Source: Caldifarciminota bacterium RBG_13_43_14 (GTDB taxonomy: Bacteria; Hydrothermota; Tepidihabitantia; SM23-42). From it: 7,651 bases of DNA. A program made the translations under genes and the position numbers. This document shows, piece after piece, positions 5,921-7,651 of this stretch. Numbering within the stretch: position 1 is the first letter of the stretch; each line of letters opens with the position of its first letter. Location: positions 1 through 7,651 of the forward strand of contig MEUM01000019.1 in assembly GCA_001771735.1 (NCBI GenBank), written 5' to 3'. The notes below the pieces were generated by a model that worked only from the letters and a program-made list of their open reading frames with translations, had not been told where the DNA came from and searched no databases.

Positions 5921-6458
5921 AAAGCTGTTAAAAGATCTGAAAGTTTTACAGGAAGGCCATTTTTTATTGAATTCAGGTTTGCACAGCCAATTTTATTTTG
6001 AAAAATTCCGTATTTTAGAAAATCCAGATGCAACCACGAAATTATGCAATATCATTACCGATCATTTCAAGAGAGAATCGATCGACTGGGTAATCGGGCC
6101 CACGACCGGCGGTGTTATAATCGCCTTTGAGGTTGCGCGGCAGCTGAAAGTATTGGCTGGATTTGCCGAAGAGCGTGATGATAAGCGGATTGTCGGCCGC
6201 GGGTTCAATGTGACCGGTAAGAAAATTCTGCTGGTGGATGATGTCATGACTACCGGCAAATCACTGATCGAAACGATCGATGCGATCAAGGAAAAACAGG
6301 GTATACTGACCGGCGTTGCCGTTCTGATCGACCGCAGTCAGCAAGAACTTCCTTTTGAATATTTTGCATGTTTTAAAAAGCAAGTTGAAAATTTTTCACC
6401 GGCCAGCTGCCCTTTATGTAAACAAAATATGCCACTTAATAAACTCGGGGGCGTTTAG
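5907..6458 (+). CDS. pyrE: Orotate phosphoribosyltransferase
   Basis: A 183-residue type I phosphoribosyltransferase that joins orotate and PRPP to give OMP, the substrate of the neighbouring PyrF. The PRPP-binding loop is ILLVDDVMTTGKSL (107-120). The N-terminal hood shows GHFLLNSGLHSQFYFEKF (17-34), a family signature that includes substrate contacts. GPTTGGVIIAFEVAR (64-78) and the flexible-loop region AEERDDKRIVGRGF (87-100) are also present. The C-terminus has CPLCKQNMPL (168-177), a CxxC tail found in a subset of these enzymes. ATG 5907 has AAAGGAG at 5896-5902 inside the pyrF end, so the two genes are probably translationally coupled. The TAG stop at 6456-6458 is followed in the same frame by transporter coding sequence. 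Confidence 0.95.
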   Translation: MREIEKLLKDLKVLQEGHFLLNSGLHSQFYFEKFRILENPDATTKLCNIITDHFKRESIDWVIGPTTGGVIIAFEVARQLKVLAGFAEERDDKRIVGRGFNVTGKKILLVDDVMTTGKSLIETIDAIKEKQGILTGVAVLIDRSQQELPFEYFACFKKQVENFSPASCPLCKQNMPLNKLGGV

Positions 6459-7538
6459 ATCCCGGTTTTTCTGAATTTTCTGCATTCTGCTTCCTGGATA
6501 TTAGCCAGCATCTTTGTTCCTCTTATCGCTCGTCAGTACACGGATAATTTATTCGTAATTTCCATGATCGCAGCATTGTATAATGGTATGGTTTTTTTTT
6601 CGGCGACCGTTTTCGGACGATTGGGCGACACTTTGAGCAGACGCAAAGTGGTTATGGCCGGTTTTTTTATTTCCGGTATTATTTTTTTATTGCATAATTT
6701 TGTCCCCGATCTAAAAACCCTGTTCATTGTGCGTGGTCTCGCCGGTATCGGTGTCGGTATGATCCCTGGATCACTTGCCGCCCTTGCCTGGAGCGGTTCA
6801 GTTGCATTGTTCACCTCTTTTGGTTCGCTCGGGTTTGCTTTTGCAAGTATTATCGCCGGATTACTAAAACAGAATTTTTTTGTATTCACCGGCGCAGCGT
6901 TCTTCTGTCTGGTCGGATTTATATTTGCCTCGAGGATAAAGGAAAAGCCGGTAAGGTTAAAAGTGCCATTTTTCCCCTTGGCAACGGTCAAAAAAAATAT
7001 CGGCATATATTTGCCGTATTTAATACGTCACAGCGCGGCGTCAGCGATCTGGGCGATATTCCCGATCTATCTTTTAGGTCTAGGCGCAAATCGATTGGCG
7101 ATCGGTGTGATTTACGGACTCAATCCAGTAATGCAGTTTATATTCATGCTTATGCTTGATCGCTATAAAAAAGAACGTTTGATCGATATCGGTTTGATTG
7201 CTACATCCCTGACTTTTTTGGGATACTTCCTGTCGCCGAACTGGCAGATAATTCTAATCTTTCAGATCGTACTGGGTTTTTCCTGGGCAAATCTTTATTT
7301 AGGATCGATGAAATGTTTGCTGGAACGCAATGATGAACAGGCGACCGCCACTGGTTTGCTGAATTCAGTACTCGGTCTATCCGGTATAATCGGACCGTTG
7401 ATCGGTGGCATTGTAGTGTTATTAGGGACCAAAGTACTTTTTATTTTTTCCACATTACTGTCATTGAGCGCGCTTTTTGTCTGCCGTAAATGCCTGACAA
7501 TTACAGACGCCAGAAGCCAAGTGCGGCCAGCAGGATAA
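6459..7538 (+). CDS. Major facilitator superfamily transporter, start unresolved
   Basis: About 12 membrane helices in two halves. The MFS motif A between helices 2 and 3 is GRLGDTLSRRK (about 53-63 counted from 6459), and a charged central loop (SRIKEKPVRLKVPFF) separates the halves. The first conventional start is ATG 6564, but this would remove helix 1 and part of helix 2. The codons before it (IPVFLNFLHSASW, then ASIFVPLIARQY) clearly read as an MFS first helix, back to the pyrE TAG in the same frame. No ATG, GTG or TTG lies in frame between 6459 and 6563. Candidates are ATC 6459 directly after the stop and CTG 6471 or 6480; a C-to-G change at 6461 would give ATG. At about 359 residues the protein is slightly short for the family but has all helices. 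Substrate unknown; a nucleobase or pyrimidine link is only suggested by position. The 3' end overlaps the convergent gene by 38 bp. Confidence 0.82.
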   Translation: MPVFLNFLHSASWILASIFVPLIARQYTDNLFVISMIAALYNGMVFFSATVFGRLGDTLSRRKVVMAGFFISGIIFLLHNFVPDLKTLFIVRGLAGIGVGMIPGSLAALAWSGSVALFTSFGSLGFAFASIIAGLLKQNFFVFTGAAFFCLVGFIFASRIKEKPVRLKVPFFPLATVKKNIGIYLPYLIRHSAASAIWAIFPIYLLGLGANRLAIGVIYGLNPVMQFIFMLMLDRYKKERLIDIGLIATSLTFLGYFLSPNWQIILIFQIVLGFSWANLYLGSMKCLLERNDEQATATGLLNSVLGLSGIIGPLIGGIVVLLGTKVLFIFSTLLSLSALFVCRKCLTITDARSQVRPAG

Positions 7539-7651
7539 AGCCGAGTCCTGCGATCAGAGCGCCCAGCCATCCCAGCAAACATAAACAGGTAACGATAACG
7601 CCGGCAATAAAAACGCCGATGCCGATCACAAGCAAAGATTTTTTGAATTCC
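7501..7651 (-). CDS. C-terminal part of a small glycine-rich membrane protein (truncated by window)
   Basis: Reading the minus strand from the window edge gives 49 codons ending in TAA at 7503-7501. The peptide begins EFKKSLLVIGIGVFIAG, continues VIVTCLCLLGWLGALIAG and ends LGFILLAALGFWRL. This is a pattern of two or three closely spaced hydrophobic helices with glycines, typical of small integral membrane proteins. The 5' end is outside the window and I do not recognise the family. It converges on the MFS gene and overlaps its 3' end by 38 bp, with no terminator between them. Composition is far from random and favours a real gene, but 49 codons alone do not prove it. Confidence 0.55.
   Translation of the reverse strand, partial: EFKKSLLVIGIGVFIAGVIVTCLCLLGWLGALIAGLGFILLAALGFWRL

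Noticed and set aside
6592..6600. Run of nine T bases in the MFS gene, a possible frameshift site.
   Set aside because: The frame is coherent on both sides (helix 2 into motif A), so no frameshift is needed; slippage cannot be judged from sequence.
6533..7006. Minus-strand open frame of 157 codons opposite the MFS gene.
   Set aside because: It is the antisense of strongly hydrophobic helices and has no recognisable motif or start signal; the plus strand has MFS motif A and helix pattern.
7295..7582. Minus-strand frame of 95 codons at the right edge.
   Set aside because: The neighbouring minus frame ending at 7501 reads as a coherent membrane protein, whereas this one is Arg/Ser-rich and runs deep into the MFS gene.

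Overview
The window looks like a compact stretch of a bacterial chromosome with moderate GC. The cell envelope appears to be of the Gram-negative type, because a tetratricopeptide lipoprotein of the outer-membrane-assembly style sits among the genes. The overall look (Cys-Ala-Tyr-Phe-Asn start of the mature lipoprotein, AT-rich intergenic repeats, a 23S-intervening-sequence-type protein) resembles uncultured candidate-phylum genomes such as WOR-3/Stahlbacteria. That placement is an inference from memory and is not shown by the sequence.

Layout, left to right: a TldD-type metalloprotease gene (14-1441); an AT-rich repeat, copy 1 (1443-1580); a TPR lipoprotein gene whose 5' end lies in that repeat (1471-2865); pyrK (2862-3614); repeat copy 2 (3610-3796); pyrD of class 1B (3816-4664); repeat copy 3, which carries a four-helix-bundle protein gene (4651-5173); pyrF (5192-5920); pyrE (5907-6458); a 12-helix MFS transporter (6459-7538) with an unresolved start; and, on the minus strand, the last 49 codons of a small glycine-rich membrane protein (7501-7651, cut by the window edge). 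No gap without a gene exceeds 300 bases. I found no tRNA, rRNA, CRISPR array, transposase, convincing promoter or terminator.

Metabolically, pyrK, pyrD, pyrF and pyrE encode the last three steps of de novo UMP synthesis: NAD-linked oxidation of dihydroorotate by the PyrDB/PyrK complex, addition of phosphoribose by PyrE, and decarboxylation by PyrF. The early genes (carAB, pyrB, pyrC) are not in the window. Short overlaps (lipoprotein/pyrK 4 bp, pyrF/pyrE 14 bp) point to one polycistronic transcript.

The unusual part is the repeat family. Three related AT-rich imperfect palindromes sit exactly at gene junctions of an otherwise tightly packed operon. Two are short and one is about 520 bp, with a four-helix-bundle (23S rRNA intervening-sequence type) gene between the same ends. 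The repeats share a left end, a right end, inverted terminal arms and, in two copies, a GC-rich hairpin. They supply stop codons to upstream genes, an open frame that bridges pyrK to pyrD, and apparently part of a lipoprotein signal peptide.
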